A DNA stretch of 64,000 bases, taken from contig JAGXRM010000038.1 in the NCBI GenBank assembly GCA_018335855.1, positions 124,001 to 188,000 of the forward strand, written 5' to 3'. Under the pieces are notes generated by a model. It did not search any database. It had not been told where the DNA came from and worked only from the letters and a program-made list of their open reading frames with translations. Shown here in pieces: positions 62,099-64,000 of the stretch. The DNA is from Clostridiales bacterium. GTDB taxonomy: Bacteria > Bacillota > Dethiobacteria > Dethiobacterales > Dethiobacteraceae. Numbering within the stretch: position 1 is the stretch's first letter; each line of letters begins with the position of its first letter. Both the position numbers and the translations under genes were made by a program.

Positions 62099-62551
62099 AA
62101 GCAGTCTTTCTGACCGATTTCGATGGAACTGTTACGCAGGATATACTAAAATAAAAATAATATCCCCTTAGCAATTGTTAGTGACGGTTTGGATTTTTAT
62201 ATACAGCATATGCTAAAAAATGCCGACATTCACAACATTCCCGTGTACTCAAACTTAACTTCATTTAATGGTAACCGATTAACCGTGGCTTTCCCCCCTC
62301 TGCCGGACGATTGTCCATGCGGAATGTGCGCTAACTGCAAGCTGGCAATCTGTCGAAAGTACAGGAAAGAATTTCCCGGACATAAGTTGATTTATGCAGG
62401 AGACGGGTATTCCGACAGAAATGTAATTCACGAAGTGAATATGATTTTTGCAAAAAATGAATTTGCTGACTACTGTCGGCAAAACAAAATTTCGTATATT
62501 CCTTTTGATAATTTCGGCAATATACTATCCCATATGCAGATGTTAGCATAA
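62095..62551 (+). pseudogene. Broken HAD-type phosphatase (MtnX-like)
   Basis: The ATG overlapping the methyltransferase stop opens MKAVFLTDFDGTVTQDILK, the HAD catalytic start (DFDGT), then stops at once. About 10 nt later another frame continues with IPLAIVSDGLDFYIQHMLK, a Cys-rich stretch CPCGMCANCKLAICRK, and the GDGYSDRN motif, ending at 62551. The missing middle, about 60 codons, and the frame change show an internal deletion. The intact family member resembles MtnX, the methionine-salvage phosphatase. Confidence 0.75.
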
Positions 62552-62621
62552 GCTTGCAATGAGCCAGCCGCTCCTTTCCACATTCAACATTGGTAGTTTG
62601 GCAAACTCATAGTTAAACTGA

Positions 62622-62654
62622 TTAAGGGGTTTCGCAATGCGAAACCCCTTTAAA
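62622..62654. terminator. Bidirectional terminator
   Basis: TTAAGGGGTTTCGC / GCGAAACCCCTTTAA with a short loop, serving the broken HAD gene and the DUF302 gene. Confidence 0.85.
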
Positions 62655-62703
62655 ATAAGCATATGACAAGAGACAAGAACAATTCAATTCCGCTTACAAC
62701 ATC

Positions 62704-63087
62704 CTATTTGCTTTCATCAATAATCCTAAGTAAAATATCCTCCACCTCTTCGGCAAAACTCCGTAGCTCCGGTTTGTCAAACATACCCACCAGATACATA
62801 GGTTTGACCGTACTAATGACAACCTTGCCTTCCGTTACATACACATTAATCCGGCAGGGCATTAACAGACCCACTGTAACTTCAATCTGCAGCGCTGTAT
62901 GAGCATATTTTGCATTGCAGACCTCAATAATCTTCAATGGTTCCCGCTCAAAGCTTTTTTCGGCCAACATAGCCTGTACATCATGGACATGAAGCACTCT
63001 AAAAGCATTTGCACTGGTTCTTTCAATAACAGCGTCCACTGCCTCATCAAATGACTTGTTGCTCACAACTTCATATATTGCATCCAT
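62704..63087 (-). CDS. DUF302 family protein
   Basis: 127 residues. SFDEAVDAVIERTSANAFRVLHVHDV, LKIIEVCNAKYAHTALQIE and LLMPCRINVYVTEGKVVIS are the DUF302 signature (a conserved Cys in the MPC motif). Function unknown; often found near redox or thiol genes. GAGGAGG lies 12 bases before the ATG at 63087. Confidence 0.85.
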   Translation of the reverse strand: MDAIYEVVSNKSFDEAVDAVIERTSANAFRVLHVHDVQAMLAEKSFEREPLKIIEVCNAKYAHTALQIEVTVGLLMPCRINVYVTEGKVVISTVKPMYLVGMFDKPELRSFAEEVEDILLRIIDESK

Positions 63088-63167
63088 TGATATTATTAGC
63101 CTCCTCAGGATTTGCATAATACTTACTTTTATTATATCAGGCATTCCATATATTAAACCTCGGCAAA

Positions 63168-63254
63168 TTATTTCTCGAAAACAATGCCCGAGTCCTTGGG
63201 CAGGGCCAATCCGGATTCCGCTTCAATTGCCTTTAAGATCCCTGCAGGAACCAT
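63168..63254 (-). CDS. Small ORF with strong ribosome-binding site (28 aa)
   Basis: CAGGAGG lies eight bases before the ATG. The 28-residue product begins MVPAGILKAIEAESGLALP and ends VFEK. It starts 16 nt after the URO-D-family gene and could be a genuine small gene or the start of a lost larger one. Not recognised. Confidence 0.35.
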   Translation of the reverse strand: MVPAGILKAIEAESGLALPKDSGIVFEK

Positions 63255-63269
63255 TCTTATATCCTCCTG

Positions 63270-64000
63270 TTATAGAACAGAACAATCGGATCCTGTTTTA
63301 GTAAATCCCTTGAAATCCGGGTAGTGCGGATAATATTTCTGATGCCACGCCATAGCATCCAGAACCTTATCAATATTCTCCGGCGGCACGTTGTAAGGCA
63401 CATTACAGCCAGGTGCCAGAACATATCCGGTAGACCCGCCGGCAGACAGACTGGTAATGGCATCCTCACGAGGATCCACCATACCCAGCATCAGCGACAT
63501 TGTCAGTTTCAGGCTACCCGAAAAACCTAGGCCGTAATGCAACGCTAAATCCCGAGCGTAATTCAGGTTCACCTGCTCGTCGCAGGAAAAGCTGTGCACG
63601 CCCAACTTACAGATATCTTCCATAACTTTGCTGGCGTCACCACATGTCAGAAAAATAGATGTTCTTTCTGCAGAATGGATGACGTCGATTGCCTCCTGAC
63701 AGTGTGGAGCAACAAATTCCCGGAACGTATCCGGATGAATTTGTGAGGCTACCGGATCCACAATACCCAATACTTCACACCCAATATCTCGATAAATCCG
63801 GGCAGACTCTGCAATTACCCTACCGCTAAAGCTGATGATTTCAGCTGCCAGTTCCTTGTTTTTCACCAAATCGGTGAACAGCTTTGTGCCTCGCAGATGG
63901 GCTGCGAGCGTTAAAGGACCACAAAACAGGCCCACGAGCGCCCAGTCACCTTTATTTTGCATTATCTTTTGCCCAGCTTCCACCACAACCGGCCATCGTC
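63270..64000 (-). CDS. Uroporphyrinogen decarboxylase-family (MtaA/CmuA-like) methyltransferase, N-terminus cut
   Basis: The frame is open to the right edge; 243 codons visible. VGLFCGPLTLAAHLRG, SIFLTCGDASKVMEDICKLGVHSFSCDEQVNLNYAR and YVLAPGCNVPYNVPPENI mark the URO-D superfamily branch of corrinoid-dependent methyltransferases (MtaA, CmuA). The HxC-type zinc ligands are partly seen (TCGD; PGCN). It likely transfers methyl groups to or from a corrinoid; the partner lies outside the window. Confidence 0.85.
   Translation of the reverse strand, partial: RWPVVVEAGQKIMQNKGDWALVGLFCGPLTLAAHLRGTKLFTDLVKNKELAAEIISFSGRVIAESARIYRDIGCEVLGIVDPVASQIHPDTFREFVAPHCQEAIDVIHSAERTSIFLTCGDASKVMEDICKLGVHSFSCDEQVNLNYARDLALHYGLGFSGSLKLTMSLMLGMVDPREDAITSLSAGGSTGYVLAPGCNVPYNVPPENIDKVLDAMAWHQKYYPHYPDFKGFTKTGSDCSVL

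Overview
The window reads as chromosome from an anaerobic, endospore-forming member of the Bacillota (class Clostridia in the broad sense, Peptococcaceae-like). Reasons: several spore genes (yabG, bofA, two SPOCS/LysM coat-type proteins, a SpoIID-domain protein), a gene order that follows the origin-proximal blocks of Bacillus (ricT-holB-tmk; dnaX-ybaB-recR-yaaL-bofA; metG-tatD-yabE-rsmA-yabG-veg), a large Gram-positive SRP RNA, two ferredoxin-dependent 2-oxoacid oxidoreductases, and a UGA-encoded selenocysteine in msrA. Almost everything is transcribed leftwards.

Layout. 1-4.2 kb: signalling genes (a chemoreceptor cut by the left edge, a decayed HD-GYP remnant, an HD/LuxR regulator). 4.3-16.7 kb: spore and cell-wall genes (CAP/LysM protein, two SPOCS/LysM proteins, veg, a SpoIID-amidase fusion, yabG, a glycosyltransferase, YkuK family, rsmA, two G5/DUF348 wall proteins). 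16.8-35.5 kb: housekeeping (tatD, metG, abrB, rsmI, ricT, holB, tmk, a PLP decarboxylase, guaB, the kor operon with a P-loop partner, bofA, yaaL, recR, ybaB, dnaX, SRP RNA, tRNA-Ser). 35.6-40.7 kb: selenoprotein msrA, pckA, an acyl-CoA dehydrogenase, arsC. 40.8-49.8 kb: an unfamiliar catabolic cluster with a B12-dependent glutamate-mutase-like fusion protein, its P-loop partner, a small protein, an unusual winged-helix/FCD regulator, a permease, an FAD oxidoreductase, a fold-type I PLP enzyme and a DUF6917-like protein. 50.0-55.5 kb: small proteins and an ilv operon behind a T-box, built of two tandem [acetolactate synthase + yqhV] modules. 55.6-59.2 kb: a four-subunit pyruvate/2-oxoacid:ferredoxin oxidoreductase with ridA. 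59.5-64 kb: a membrane Fe-S/flavin reductase under a CsoR-type operator, a methyltransferase with a broken HAD phosphatase, a DUF302 protein, and a URO-D-family methyltransferase cut by the right edge.

The most notable proposal is that the 40.8-49.8 kb cluster and the por-ridA operon form one regulon. The same 15-bp perfect palindrome (CTCATCANTGATGAG), in the same extended context, lies just upstream of the first gene of each. The inferred route is: permease import, FAD oxidoreductase and PLP/B12 rearrangement of an amino compound, RidA clearance of an enamine/imine, then ferredoxin-linked oxidation of the 2-oxoacid. The substrate cannot be read from sequence. Other highlights are the selenocysteine msrA, an 86-bp intergenic repeat present twice, a 175-bp MITE whose arms overlap both flanking stop codons, a Mur-ligase stub overlapping a shortened ricT, and the SpoIID-amidase fusion.
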